A stretch of 64,000 bases of DNA from [Clostridium] clostridioforme AGR2157 (GCF_000424325.1 NZ_AUJR01000007.1:1-64000), one strand, 5' to 3'; shown: positions 52,532 through 61,689, counted from the first letter of the stretch. The notes: generated from the letters alone by a model not told the origin. Numbers and translations are program-made.

Positions 52532-53452
52532 ATGGATATGGAGAAGGGGAAGCGCATCATATTCCGGATGCTGCCGGCTGCGGTTGCTTTTTCCCTGCTG
52601 TCCCCCTTCCTTTCTCTGGCCGCAAAGGGTACCTGGGAACTTCAGGAGGATGGAAAACGGTGGAAATACATGTATTCTCCCGGAGAACCTGCTGTGGACC
52701 AATGGATTGAAGACCAGGGAAAGGAATATTATGTGGATTCCAATGGATACATGCGTACAGGATGGGTAACTGACAGGAAAGACAAGCAGCGTTATTACCT
52801 GGGGGAAGACGGAGCGAAATGCTTTAATGTCTTTACCCCGGATAACCATTATGTGGGGCCGGAAGGAATCATACTGGAGGAGTTTGACACTTACCGCAGG
52901 AAGGTATCAAAGCAGCTGAAGGCATTTGCTGATAAAAAGGCGGCGGATATGGAACAGCCCGGTTTTCTGCTGGCGGATTTAAACGGGGACGGATACAGGG
53001 ATATTGCGGTATTTGACAATGCCATATTACCTGAACGTGTTTTGCTGGCAGCAGTGTGGATGCCTGAGGATGAGGAACTGGCCGTCTCATCAAAATCGGA
53101 TTCCGATGCGGCGGAGCAATCCTTCCTCACCTATAATGCGGAACAACAATTAACCTATCTTACAATCGTGGAGGACAATGGGGGAAGAAATTATTTTTCC
53201 CTTAAGGAAGGGGGCTGCGATTTTGAGAATGTATGGAGCCTGGAGCTGGAACACGATGACTGGGGAGATCCGGTGTATTATGTCAATGGGGATGAGGCGG
53301 ATGCAGAGGAATGGGAGGATGCGGCTGAAATTGCGCAGACCCAGGCAGGGGCGCCGTTTTCTGAATATCTGCTGCCGGTAAATGAAGAGAATATAAAACG
53401 GAAGGTGGATTGCAGTCCGTCAGAGAATGAGCTTGCCCTGTGGCAGCGTTAA
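52532..53452 (+). CDS. secreted protein with choline-binding-like wall repeats
   Basis: A 306-residue secreted protein. The signal peptide is MDMEKGKRIIFRMLPAAVAFSLLSPFLSLAAKG. Residues about 30-110 hold aromatic-rich repeats (KGTWELQEDGKRWKYM, GKEYYVDSNGYMRTGWV, KQRYYLGEDGAKC) like the CW-binding repeats that anchor proteins to wall polymers. The rest is acidic with a DLNGDGYRDIAVFD segment that looks like a calcium-binding or FG-GAP-like repeat. It lies in the run of flagellar genes right after cheV. The role is unknown. ATG 52532 follows AAGGGGG. Confidence 0.7.
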   Translation: MDMEKGKRIIFRMLPAAVAFSLLSPFLSLAAKGTWELQEDGKRWKYMYSPGEPAVDQWIEDQGKEYYVDSNGYMRTGWVTDRKDKQRYYLGEDGAKCFNVFTPDNHYVGPEGIILEEFDTYRRKVSKQLKAFADKKAADMEQPGFLLADLNGDGYRDIAVFDNAILPERVLLAAVWMPEDEELAVSSKSDSDAAEQSFLTYNAEQQLTYLTIVEDNGGRNYFSLKEGGCDFENVWSLELEHDDWGDPVYYVNGDEADAEEWEDAAEIAQTQAGAPFSEYLLPVNEENIKRKVDCSPSENELALWQR

Positions 53453-53518
53453 AATGTATCTGAAAACAGTCCGGTGATTTTGATATGAACATACACGAAA
53501 GAATAGGGAGGAAATATT

Positions 53519-54319
53519 TTGGCTATTATCATAACTGTTTCTAATCAGAAAGGCGGTGTCGGGAAAACCACTACCTCAGCCGCATTGGCTACAGGAATAT
53601 CTTCCACGGGCAGGCGGGTATTGGGGATTGATTTGGATCCCCAGGGAAATCTGGGGTTCTGCCTTGGGCTTGGCTCCTCTGATATGTCCACAGTGCTGGA
53701 TGCCTTAAAAGGAAAAATCCCAATACAGGAAGCCATCATACGGACAGAATACTGTGATATCCTGCCCTCGGATATTACACTCAGCAGCAGCGGCCTGGAG
53801 CAGGGAAATTCCGGAAGAAAAGAATATCTTTTACGCGATACCCTGATGCCCGTAATGGAGAAATACGATTATATTATTATTGATACACCGCCGGCGCTAA
53901 ACCTTCTCACAGTGAATGCTTATGTGGTATCTGATTTTTTGATCATTCCCATGGCGTCCGATATCCTTAGTCTGGTGGGGCTGTCACAATTAAAGGAAAC
54001 CATAGAATCCGTGCAGGAAAATTTGAACCCGGAATTAAATGTGCTGGGAATTTTATTAACCCGTTTTAACAGGCGGACTCTTCTTTCAAGGGATGTGCTG
54101 GAAATGGCGCAGCAGCTGGCCGGGCAGATAAAAACAGCTGTATTTGATACGAAAATACGAAGCGGAGTTGCGATTGCAGAAGCGCCGGCCCATGGGGAAA
54201 GCATTTTTGATTATAATCCCCGTTCAGCCGCGGTAAAAGATTATCAGGATTTGATTGATGAGATTGCAGACAGGATTCACTTAAAGGAGGCGGCGGGATA
54301 TGCCAAAGAAAACGAATAA
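53519..54319 (+). CDS. ParA/Soj-type ATPase in the flagellar operon
   Basis: A 266-residue ATPase of the ParA/MinD group. Deviant Walker A is QKGGVGKTTT (residues 10-18 region), switch I DLDPQGN and Walker B YDYIIIDTPPAL are present. It is of the short Soj type without an added DNA-binding domain. The start is TTG 53519 after GGGAGGAAA. There is no ParB here, no parS-like site that I can see, and no FlhF/FlhG in the window, so it may place or count flagella as FlhG does elsewhere. It overlaps the ComFB gene by 20 bases. Confidence 0.8.
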   Translation: MAIIITVSNQKGGVGKTTTSAALATGISSTGRRVLGIDLDPQGNLGFCLGLGSSDMSTVLDALKGKIPIQEAIIRTEYCDILPSDITLSSSGLEQGNSGRKEYLLRDTLMPVMEKYDYIIIDTPPALNLLTVNAYVVSDFLIIPMASDILSLVGLSQLKETIESVQENLNPELNVLGILLTRFNRRTLLSRDVLEMAQQLAGQIKTAVFDTKIRSGVAIAEAPAHGESIFDYNPRSAAVKDYQDLIDEIADRIHLKEAAGYAKENE

Positions 54320-54881
54320 GACATCTCATGTATTGAGCCTGCTTACCAATGGTGCAGACCCGGAGGAAATCTCCGGACAGGATTTGGCTGGAGAAAGAGT
54401 GCCAAAGGTATCTCCTTCGGGCGATAAGAGGGTAGTTGTGGTGGATGATCAGGAGGAGTATATCTCACACAAGATTTTAGATGATTTGGCAAAGCAGTTG
54501 GAGAACCAGGAAGCGCAGAACGGAGGTCAGGAACCCCAGGACGGAGGTCAGGAACCCCAGGGCGGAGGTCAGGAACCCCAGGACGGGGACCGGGATTCCG
54601 GACAGGAGGAATGCCACATTGAAAATGTTATGGAAAATATCATTACGCGCATGGATTTAAAAAAATATATGGAGCAGTACGGTGTGTGCAGGTGCAGCCG
54701 CTGCTGCGCAGATGTAAAGGCATTGATTTTAACCCGGCTTCCGTCCAAATATGTTGTGGCCCATGAGGATTCGGTGGCTCCAATGATAGGATTTTACGAA
54801 AATAAATTTAAAGTCAGAATTTTTACTGAGATTCTTAAATCCTGCCTGCAGGTCAAGGAAGAGCCGAGACACGTTTTATAA
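54300..54881 (+). CDS. ComFB-domain protein with Gly-Gln-Glu-Pro repeats
   Basis: A 193-residue protein. The C-terminal 90 residues are a ComFB domain: ENVMENIITRMDLKKYMEQYGVCRCSRCCADVKALILTRLPSKYVVAHED, with cysteines 130, 132, 135 and 136. Members of the ComFB family have been reported to bind cyclic dinucleotides, so a c-di-GMP or c-di-AMP receptor role is possible here. The N-terminal half is acidic and contains three copies of a seven-residue repeat, GGQEPQD (54,521-54,583). It is coupled to the ParA gene by a 20-base overlap, suggesting that the pair works together. Confidence 0.75.
   Translation: MPKKTNKTSHVLSLLTNGADPEEISGQDLAGERVPKVSPSGDKRVVVVDDQEEYISHKILDDLAKQLENQEAQNGGQEPQDGGQEPQGGGQEPQDGDRDSGQEECHIENVMENIITRMDLKKYMEQYGVCRCSRCCADVKALILTRLPSKYVVAHEDSVAPMIGFYENKFKVRIFTEILKSCLQVKEEPRHVL
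54521..54583 (+). repeat. three 21-bp tandem repeats in the ComFB gene
   Basis: Units at 54521-54541, 54542-54562 and 54563-54583 are nearly identical (one base differs at the end of the second). Each unit is in frame, so changes in number would alter linker length only. Confidence 0.9.
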
Positions 54882-54967
54882 GCTGTAGTAAACCGTACAT
54901 GGGGCTGCCAGGTCAGGGCAGCACAGAAGTAATACTCGCAAATGGAACTTGGGAGGGAGTGAGGCCG

Positions 54968-55807
54968 ATGTTGAAAAAACGTTTTTGCACAAGATCACGG
55001 TTTTCCATTGCCATTCAATGCAGTGTAGGAGTGGCGGTAATTATAATCAGCGTCCTGGCAGCGGTAGTTACCAGTAATGGCGATACGGAACCTGCAGGAG
55101 CGGATTTAACAGCAATTATCCCGTTAAAAGAGGATGTAACCGCACCTGTTGTGGATGAAGGACAAAGGGGCGATTTTTTAACATCAGTCGAGGAATTGGA
55201 AACAGAAGAATACTTGGGAGAGATGGAGATAGCTGCTTATTGCAGCTGCGAAATCTGTGTAAAGAAATCGGACGGCTATCTTACCTATTCCGGGCAGAGG
55301 CCCGCACAGGGTATTACTGTGGCTGCCAATCTTGAGGTTTTCCGGATAGGAGATAAATTAAGGATTGGAGGACATGTATACGAAGTACAGGATAAGCTGT
55401 CGGCCAGGGCCAGAGAAACCCTGAGCCTGTATTTTGACAGCCATGAGGCTGCCCTGGCTTTTGGAAGGACGAGACTTCCGGTACATATGATCCATCAGAA
55501 GGAAGTGCATGAAGGGACGCTGTTAGGGGTATTTGATATTACCGGTTACTGCAGCTGTGAAGTGTGCTGCGGAAAGAAGGAGATTTATTTGACAAAATCA
55601 GAGACCATACCAAGAGCCGGACATACTGTGGCGGCAGATCCAAGCATTCTGGAAATGGGTACAAAAGTGGAAATCGGTGGGATTGTCTATACCGTAGAGG
55701 ATACAGGGGAGAGTGCGACAGGCAATGTGATTGACATTTATTTTGATACCCATGAGGAGGCGGTCAGATTCGGAAGGCAGAGGAAGGAAGTATACTTAGT
55801 TCAATAA
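54968..55807 (+). CDS. membrane-anchored protein with two 3D domains
   Basis: A 279-residue protein with an N-terminal membrane helix (SIAIQCSVGVAVIIISVLAAVVTS) and two 3D domains, each with a CSCExC cluster. The second, about residues 185-278, keeps the acidic triad (VYTVEDTG, VIDIYFDTHEEA). The first, about 85-175, has lost one Asp (TLSLYFDSHEAA where VIDIYFD is expected). 3D domains occur in wall-active (MltA-like) enzymes and are often found in germination and flagellar loci. ATG 54968 was chosen for GGGAGTGAGG and the signal directly after it. A wall-opening role for flagella is inference. Confidence 0.75.
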   Translation: MLKKRFCTRSRFSIAIQCSVGVAVIIISVLAAVVTSNGDTEPAGADLTAIIPLKEDVTAPVVDEGQRGDFLTSVEELETEEYLGEMEIAAYCSCEICVKKSDGYLTYSGQRPAQGITVAANLEVFRIGDKLRIGGHVYEVQDKLSARARETLSLYFDSHEAALAFGRTRLPVHMIHQKEVHEGTLLGVFDITGYCSCEVCCGKKEIYLTKSETIPRAGHTVAADPSILEMGTKVEIGGIVYTVEDTGESATGNVIDIYFDTHEEAVRFGRQRKEVYLVQ

Positions 55808-55819
55808 TAGGAGATTTTT

Positions 55820-57016
55820 ATGGAACGATTAATCTACGAAGGCCGTTTTCTTGTTAACACAGTAGGCGGGATTATGCGTCAGGATGATTTGCGGGTAATG
55901 TACAGCAGGGTAAATTGGGAAAAAATGTTCCGGGAAGCGGATTACCATAAAATTGCCAATATCATATATTTAGCTTCATTGGGAAATGGCGACAAAATAC
56001 CGGAGCGGTGGAGGGAACGGTTTTTTGAACGCTATCAGAAAGCCCTGGGGTTTGGGGATGTGTGCAGGGAGGCTCAGCAGGAAGTTCTGATGATGATGGA
56101 AATGATGAATCTTCCCTGTTTTGTTATTTCTTCCTGTGCAATCCGCGAATTATACCCGGTTCCGGAGATGGCGGCCTGCGGACTGCTTAAGCTTTTGGTG
56201 GATGAAAAAAGTTATGTCCTGGCCAAGGGGTATATGGTGGATTTGGGCTATGAGACAGACTATTATTATAAGGGCTATGGAGAACATATGAAGAATGCAG
56301 CCGGCTTTGACATGGAGATCTATTATAAGCTGCCTTTACGCACCAGGCTGTATGATAAAAATATGAAGCTTATGCTGGAGACCGCGCCTTTTTGGGGCAG
56401 ATATAAATATGTGAGGGGATTTTCCCTTGAAAATCAATTTGTGTTTATGCTGGCAAGAGCGGCTTACGCATATGCGGCGGATGAGCTTTTAATCCGCGAT
56501 GTATTGGATCTGTATGTGTTTCACAGGACGTGGAGAGAAAAAATGAATGAAGAATCCATTGAGAAAAGGATGGAGGGATTTCGGGTTGATGAATTGGGAA
56601 AGAAAATCCTTCAGATTGCATATATGTGGTTTGGGAGCAAAGGTGAAAAGGCATCTGACGGCCTGACTGAGGATATAAAGGTATATGATATTCTGGAGAA
56701 CCGGGTTTTGAGCAGAGGCCTTCTGAACAAGGAGACGGACCAGCAGGCATTAAAACTGGAGCGTTTAGTCCAACGGGAAATTAATAGGGAACAGTCCCGG
56801 GAAAAGAGGGCTGCTTTCACTGAAAAGTGGAGAAAGAGACGGAAAAACATAGGACGGATATTGAGATGGGTATTTCCGGAATATAAATATATGTGCGTTA
56901 TCTATCCCATACTGGAGGATTTTTCAATTCTTTTGCCAATCTGCTGGATATGGAGGGGAATACGGCAGTTAAAGGGATTGATCATAAGCAATATGTTTAA
57001 AAAGAAGCCGGATTGA
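55820..57016 (+). CDS. degenerate nucleotidyltransferase-like protein
   Basis: A 398-residue protein with the general pattern of the uncharacterised NTP_transf_5 family (NLPCFVISSCAIRELYPVPEMAACGLLKLLVDEKSYVLAKGYMVDLGYE, EIYYKLPLRTRLYDK). The metal-binding D-x-D expected in the stretch GDIDLLV is replaced by GLLKLLV, so catalysis is doubtful. A basic C-terminus ends with a possible amphipathic or membrane helix (VIYPILEDFSILLPICWIWRGI). Not clearly flagellar. It is the last plus-strand gene; its stop is 2 bases from the end of csrA, which converges on it. Confidence 0.6.
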   Translation: MERLIYEGRFLVNTVGGIMRQDDLRVMYSRVNWEKMFREADYHKIANIIYLASLGNGDKIPERWRERFFERYQKALGFGDVCREAQQEVLMMMEMMNLPCFVISSCAIRELYPVPEMAACGLLKLLVDEKSYVLAKGYMVDLGYETDYYYKGYGEHMKNAAGFDMEIYYKLPLRTRLYDKNMKLMLETAPFWGRYKYVRGFSLENQFVFMLARAAYAYAADELLIRDVLDLYVFHRTWREKMNEESIEKRMEGFRVDELGKKILQIAYMWFGSKGEKASDGLTEDIKVYDILENRVLSRGLLNKETDQQALKLERLVQREINREQSREKRAAFTEKWRKRRKNIGRILRWVFPEYKYMCVIYPILEDFSILLPICWIWRGIRQLKGLIISNMFKKKPD

Positions 57017-57018
57017 TA

Positions 57019-57264
57019 TTACTCCTGGACTTCCTTTCGCTGCTGTTCCAATATCTCCTGCAGGGAATGGATGGAACTGATGGAAGGCAGAAGAGATGCT
57101 TCGTTTGTTTTGGCGGCAATGGCCAACTCCTCCCGCATGATCTTAATATCTTTGGGGGCGTCAATCGCCAGACGAACCCCCATAGATGAATTTTCAATCA
57201 CTGTAATTCTGATATGATCCCCTATTAAAATACTTTCATTCGTTTTCCGGTGCAGTATCAGCAT
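57019..57264 (-). CDS. csrA: carbon storage regulator CsrA
   Basis: An 81-residue RNA-binding dimer: MLILHRKTNESILIGDHIRITVIENSSMGVRLAIDAPKDIKIMREEL is complete, with the basic strand RLAIDAP that contacts GGA sites. In Firmicutes it represses flagellin translation. The extra 20 residues at the C-terminus are of the type that FliW grips. Overlaps fliW by 29 bases. Confidence 0.95.
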   Translation of the reverse strand: MLILHRKTNESILIGDHIRITVIENSSMGVRLAIDAPKDIKIMREELAIAAKTNEASLLPSISSIHSLQEILEQQRKEVQE

Positions 57265-57730
57265 GGCAGTTACTCCTGTCTTGTGTTTTTTTTGTAATGC
57301 TGGAAAAGGTATTCAGCTTATGGCGGTATCCGTAATCGGTATTTTCTAAAATTACCTGACGGGCTGCTTTTGTTTTAGGATTGATAGCCAGCGGGCATTT
57401 GAGGTTGACAGTGTCCTCCAGGTAGTCATTTTTTATAACACATACTGCATAATAGGAAAGCTCATTGCAGTCTTCTGTATCCAGTGCGGCCAAATCTTCC
57501 TCTGTAAGGACAGGGGAATAATCCGGGCATAGAATGGTTGGCGCAATGACTACAAAAGCCACCTGGGAGTTTTCAACGGACTGAATCAAAAGCAGGGAGT
57601 CATTATCCTCATCTAAGCGGAGAGGAAGAAATTGTTTAAGTTCAGGAAAGCCAAAGAATCCGTCTGTCACCACAATTAAATCGGACAGATCATATTCGAT
57701 TTCTCCATAATAGCCGGTTTGCGTTTTCAT
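57236..57730 (-). CDS. fliW: flagellar assembly factor FliW
   Basis: A 164-residue protein that binds CsrA and flagellin in turn, so that free flagellin leads to repression of its own mRNA. The motifs GEIEYDLSDLIVVTDGFFGFPELKQF, LLLIQSVENSQVAFVVIAP, LSYYAVCVIKNDYLEDTVNLKCPLAINPKTKAARQVIL are present. The tail after ENTDYGYRH is longer than usual. Confidence 0.95.
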   Translation of the reverse strand: MKTQTGYYGEIEYDLSDLIVVTDGFFGFPELKQFLPLRLDEDNDSLLLIQSVENSQVAFVVIAPTILCPDYSPVLTEEDLAALDTEDCNELSYYAVCVIKNDYLEDTVNLKCPLAINPKTKAARQVILENTDYGYRHKLNTFSSITKKTQDRSNCHADTAPENE

Positions 57731-57757
57731 GAAAAGTCTGCCTTTCTGTTCTGCTGT

Positions 57758-58348
57758 TTATGCTTGTATATCAATCATGTCTCCTTTGGCGTCCTTACGG
57801 GGAGGCACGTAGTTAAATTCACCGGTGTACTCAAAGTGAATTTCAGGGTATTGTGTCACAATTGTTACGGACAGAGCCGGGATGTAAGAAAAGTCACCTT
57901 TTGCTATGCGGAATTCAAAGGCCTCTCTTTGTACCAGATATTCTGAAAGTGTCTCCGGGGAGGCTGCCGCAGGCGCCGCGGATTCCTCAGCGTCAATTGA
58001 AGTAAAGCTTGTCATTGGGGCGGGAGGATAGCCTGATGCAGACGCTGTGCCGGAAACCCGGCTGTTTTTTGGATTAACAGCCGGGAAAGACGGCGCTCCC
58101 TGGAGTGGCCCTGTACCCTGTGACGGGACGGCCGCAGGGGAGCCGGAAGGGAATGCCTGCCTGACCTGATTTATAAGATCAAAGCCGGAATAACACCCCC
58201 TGCCATGATATCGGTACTGGTATGCGCGATGAAGGGACAATGCCTTTTGTCGTTCTGCTGCCACCGTATCAGATGGAATCAGACGGGCATTCTGTGTAAA
58301 ACGAATGGATTCAAAGGGTATCGAAGTAACCTTAATAAGCGTTCCCAT
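57758..58348 (-). CDS. DUF6470-type flagellar operon protein
   Basis: A 196-residue protein of a kind found between flgL and fliW in Clostridia. The start is ATG 58348 after GGAGGTGAT. N-terminal MGTLIKVTSIPFESIRFTQNARLI and C-terminal FRIAKGDFSYIPALSVTIVTQYPEIHFEYTGEFNYVPP are the conserved parts. The middle is a Pro/Ser/Ala-rich linker. Function unknown. Confidence 0.7.
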   Translation of the reverse strand: MGTLIKVTSIPFESIRFTQNARLIPSDTVAAERQKALSLHRAYQYRYHGRGCYSGFDLINQVRQAFPSGSPAAVPSQGTGPLQGAPSFPAVNPKNSRVSGTASASGYPPAPMTSFTSIDAEESAAPAAASPETLSEYLVQREAFEFRIAKGDFSYIPALSVTIVTQYPEIHFEYTGEFNYVPPRKDAKGDMIDIQA

Positions 58349-58376
58349 GATATCACCTCCAGTCTGAACATGGGAA

Positions 58377-59534
58377 TCAGCGCATAAAATCAAATAATGA
58401 TGTTCCCATCATATAGGAGCCAACCCTTAGCGCGGCGTTGTAGGATTGCTGATAGGAATACATTTCAATGATTGAATCATAGGGATCCGCCCCCAGCTTG
58501 TTTTTGTATTGCTCGGTCAGGGTCATCTTGTCTGTTGTCAGCTTATCCTCCACATTTTCCAAAATGGCATATTTGTTGCCCAAATCACTATACACCGTGC
58601 TGAGCCGGTGCTCGGCCACAGTCATTGTATCCATGATTGCGCCAAGGGATTCTGAAAATTCCGTTTTGCTCCCGCCGTCCATGAAGCCGTTTACTGTCTG
58701 TACAGCCTGCCCCACTAATCCAATGGGGCTGTTGTTTAGAAGATCCTTTATTTGATTTCGCAGACCAGCCGGGTCCGATTGGTCCATTGCCCTTACAGCA
58801 TCGGAGGACAGGCCGGTGATAGCGTTCAGGCCGCCTGTATAGGTATCCATCAGGGTTTCGCGGTCAGAGATTGTTCCATAGCCTATATCCATCCTTCCCT
58901 GTTCTTTCATGGAGCGGACAATGGCATCAAGAGTCTGGTTCTCATCCAGGGCAGCAGACCCTTTGCTGCCGCTGAATTCATACTTATAACTTCCGTCCGC
59001 CTGTTTCGTCAGGGTCATCTCCATTTTAGTCGCTTCCGTATCACCGGAAAATTTGTGGGTATAAGTCAGGGTCTTTCCGTCCGCGCTGAGGGAGAAGGGA
59101 GCGGTGGACACGTCGTTCCCTCCATAAATGTAAAAGTCCTGATACTGGGCATTTAAATCATTGGCCATGGTCTGCTGAAAGGCCAGAAGCTCATCCCTGG
59201 TAGTCTGCACTAAGCCGGGGTCGGCATTGTTGGTATCATTAAGGATATATTCTACGCGGCCCTTTGCTTTTGATAACCGTGACTGAATATCCCTGATGCC
59301 CAGCTCCTGCTGATACAGGCGGTTTTTCACGTCGGGTATCAGGTTCAATTTACTCAGTGTATCCAGATACTGGTTGTCGATTTTTTTTCCCTCATAGTAA
59401 GCAAGGGGGTTATCAGCAGCTTTTTCATAAGCCTTTCCGCTTGATATTTTGTTCATGCTTTTATTCAGACGGCTGTGGACGTCGTTAACAGAACCGCTGA
59501 AGTTACGGTAAGCCGCAGTAGTTGCAACACGCAT
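58377..59534 (-). CDS. flgL: hook-filament junction protein FlgL
   Basis: A 385-residue flagellin-like junction protein. N-terminal VATTAAYRNFSGSVNDVHSRLNKSMNKISSGKAYEKAADNPLAYYEG and C-terminal DKMTLTEQYKNKLGADPYDSIIEMYSYQQSYNAALRVGSYMM match FlgL. It follows flgK by 25 bases with GAAGGAGG upstream. Confidence 0.95.
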   Translation of the reverse strand: MRVATTAAYRNFSGSVNDVHSRLNKSMNKISSGKAYEKAADNPLAYYEGKKIDNQYLDTLSKLNLIPDVKNRLYQQELGIRDIQSRLSKAKGRVEYILNDTNNADPGLVQTTRDELLAFQQTMANDLNAQYQDFYIYGGNDVSTAPFSLSADGKTLTYTHKFSGDTEATKMEMTLTKQADGSYKYEFSGSKGSAALDENQTLDAIVRSMKEQGRMDIGYGTISDRETLMDTYTGGLNAITGLSSDAVRAMDQSDPAGLRNQIKDLLNNSPIGLVGQAVQTVNGFMDGGSKTEFSESLGAIMDTMTVAEHRLSTVYSDLGNKYAILENVEDKLTTDKMTLTEQYKNKLGADPYDSIIEMYSYQQSYNAALRVGSYMMGTSLFDFMR

Positions 59535-59559
59535 AATAAACAGTACCTCCTTCTCAATA

Positions 59560-61260
59560 TTATCTTCCCACCAAGCCGGTATTGTTAATCAATGTATTAA
59601 GGGCCTCGTCTAAGACTGTCATCAGCCGTGACGCCGCATTGTATGCGGAAATGTAGGCCATCATATTGGCGCCTTCCTCGTCCATGCTGACGCCGGAAAT
59701 GGAATCCCTGGAATCCTGAATGCCGTTTAACACGGTAACGTCTGTCTTCAGGGTGTTGGAGTTATAACTGGAATCATTGGCCAAAACTGTGGAAATATTA
59801 TTCATATAATCAACAAATGATTTATTATCCAAATCCGCATATGTATCCGTCATGGAATTGAGCATATCTAAAATAGTGTCAGTGGGATTATCCCTCATTT
59901 CGTTAATATGGGCTTTGCCGCTGATCCAATCCTCACTGATACCGATATTAAGAGCCGTAATATCTGCCGCAGAGTTGTTCTGCTTATTGGCAAGAAGAAC
60001 TCCGCCTCCTCCGCCGCCTGGTACAAAATCGTTTTTATCATTAATTCCATTTATGGTATTGGCAAAGGTTTTAGCCAGGGTATCCAGCCTGTTCATATAG
60101 TATTGGTAACCTCTTACGTCATCAATGAAAGCGGTTCCGTTAATCGGGTTACCGGTACCGGTTTTTCCAAGCATATCAAGACTGGCCTGGATGGAGCCTC
60201 CGGACAGCTGGACTCCGGATGCAGAAGCGGATGCAGACTGTGCCCCGCTTGAGGCGGCTGCCGTAAATCTCACAGACGCATTTGCGGGATCATCCTGACT
60301 TCCCCCGTCAATGGAAAGGAAACCGTAATTTTCGCCTTTTATGCCCTCTGTTCCGTTGACAAGGGTGAGGCGCCGCTGACTGCCGTCAGTATCTGTATAA
60401 AGGAGCTCCACCTTCAGGTCGTCCGGCCAGTCCTTTTTTCCGATAATATTGCCGTAGTGGTCGTATTCATATAACTCTTCCGGAGCCTCTTCCATGGTAA
60501 CGCCGTCCGCGCCCGGTTTAACGCCGTCATGGTCACTGTCTTTAAAGTAAGAAACCTCAATGGGTATATAGCTGGAAAGGGTATCCAGAAGATTATTCCT
60601 CTCATCCTGCAGCTCCAGGCTTTGCTGTCCGAGGATCTGATTTTGTTTAATCTGCCGGTTTAAATCCCCAATCTGCTGCAGAATCTGGTTGACCGTGTCG
60701 ACAGCCCCATTCTCGCTGGTGCCTTTACCGTCCAGCTTTGAAAATTCTGATTTTTCAGCAGATTCAATCTGCCGCGCAGCGTCATTTAAAAGATTGGTGA
60801 GTACGTTCATGCGGGAACGAAGGTTGCTTTCAAATACCGTGTCATGAAATTTGTCTAAATCCTGCATGTCAGTGAGAACGGCCTGAATATCGTCAATGGC
60901 TGTGCGGATCCCATCAATATTACTTTCATCAAACGGCCTTGAAAGAACGTCCAGGGAGGTCTGCATAGATTCAGCGTAGCCGGCCTTTTTCATCTGAGTC
61001 CGGTACTGGGCGTCCAGATACGGGTCGCGTATTTGGGAAATCTTGTCCATACGGACGCCGAAACCCACGGCTATCTCAGATCCGTTCATATAATGGGCAA
61101 TGGGCTTTGTATAATTCAGGCTGGAGGTTTCCAGCTGCTGGCGGGTATATCCCGCCGTATTCATGTTTGACAGATTCTGTCCGACTATATCCAGCCGCTT
61201 CTGATTCGCCTGCAGGGCGGAAAGAGCAGTGGAAAAACCGGCAAATGTAGCTCGTACCAT
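59560..61260 (-). CDS. flgK: hook-associated protein FlgK
   Basis: A 566-residue junction protein: FSTALSALQANQKRLDIVGQNLSNMNTAGYTRQQ at the start and C-terminal GVSMDEEGANMMAYISAYNAASRLMTVLDEALNTLINNTG. It is complete and of normal length. Confidence 0.95.
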   Translation of the reverse strand: MVRATFAGFSTALSALQANQKRLDIVGQNLSNMNTAGYTRQQLETSSLNYTKPIAHYMNGSEIAVGFGVRMDKISQIRDPYLDAQYRTQMKKAGYAESMQTSLDVLSRPFDESNIDGIRTAIDDIQAVLTDMQDLDKFHDTVFESNLRSRMNVLTNLLNDAARQIESAEKSEFSKLDGKGTSENGAVDTVNQILQQIGDLNRQIKQNQILGQQSLELQDERNNLLDTLSSYIPIEVSYFKDSDHDGVKPGADGVTMEEAPEELYEYDHYGNIIGKKDWPDDLKVELLYTDTDGSQRRLTLVNGTEGIKGENYGFLSIDGGSQDDPANASVRFTAAASSGAQSASASASGVQLSGGSIQASLDMLGKTGTGNPINGTAFIDDVRGYQYYMNRLDTLAKTFANTINGINDKNDFVPGGGGGGVLLANKQNNSAADITALNIGISEDWISGKAHINEMRDNPTDTILDMLNSMTDTYADLDNKSFVDYMNNISTVLANDSSYNSNTLKTDVTVLNGIQDSRDSISGVSMDEEGANMMAYISAYNAASRLMTVLDEALNTLINNTGLVGR

Positions 61261-61263
61261 ATA

Positions 61264-61689
61264 TCATGCTTTCCTTTCAAATAGTTGGTTTGCCTGTCCC
61301 TGTTTCAAAAGGGCCTGCTGAAACTCAGCCAGACGGAGGGTGATCACCCGTTGTGCGCTGTCCTTGGCGTCCAGCAGAAGCCCAAGCTCCCTGTCCAGGT
61401 CTGTAAACAAGGGAAGCAGGCGTTCTTTTTGCGCTTTGGGTAATCCGGAAAGTATCTCGCGGAACGTAAGGTCTTTCCAGCCCATGGCTTCCATACAGCG
61501 AAGCCTGCTCTGCTCCAGGCCCCGCAGTTTGAGAAGAAATACCTGTTCCTGCTTTAAAAATCCATCCATTTTATCGTGCTGCCCTTCCGAAGCGGAAATT
61601 GCTTTCTGCTCTTCAATCTGCCGGAGATCCTTCACAGCATCCGTAATCAGAGTGATGGAACAGGCGAATTCATTCAGCGTGTTATCCAT
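61264..61689 (-). CDS. flgN: flagellar export chaperone FlgN
   Basis: A 141-residue mostly helical protein before flgK, MDNTLNEFACSITLITDAVKDLRQIEEQKAISASEG, consistent with FlgN, the chaperone for FlgK and FlgL. I moved the start to ATG 61689, which follows GGAGGGC. Confidence 0.85.
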   Translation of the reverse strand: MDNTLNEFACSITLITDAVKDLRQIEEQKAISASEGQHDKMDGFLKQEQVFLLKLRGLEQSRLRCMEAMGWKDLTFREILSGLPKAQKERLLPLFTDLDRELGLLLDAKDSAQRVITLRLAEFQQALLKQGQANQLFERKA

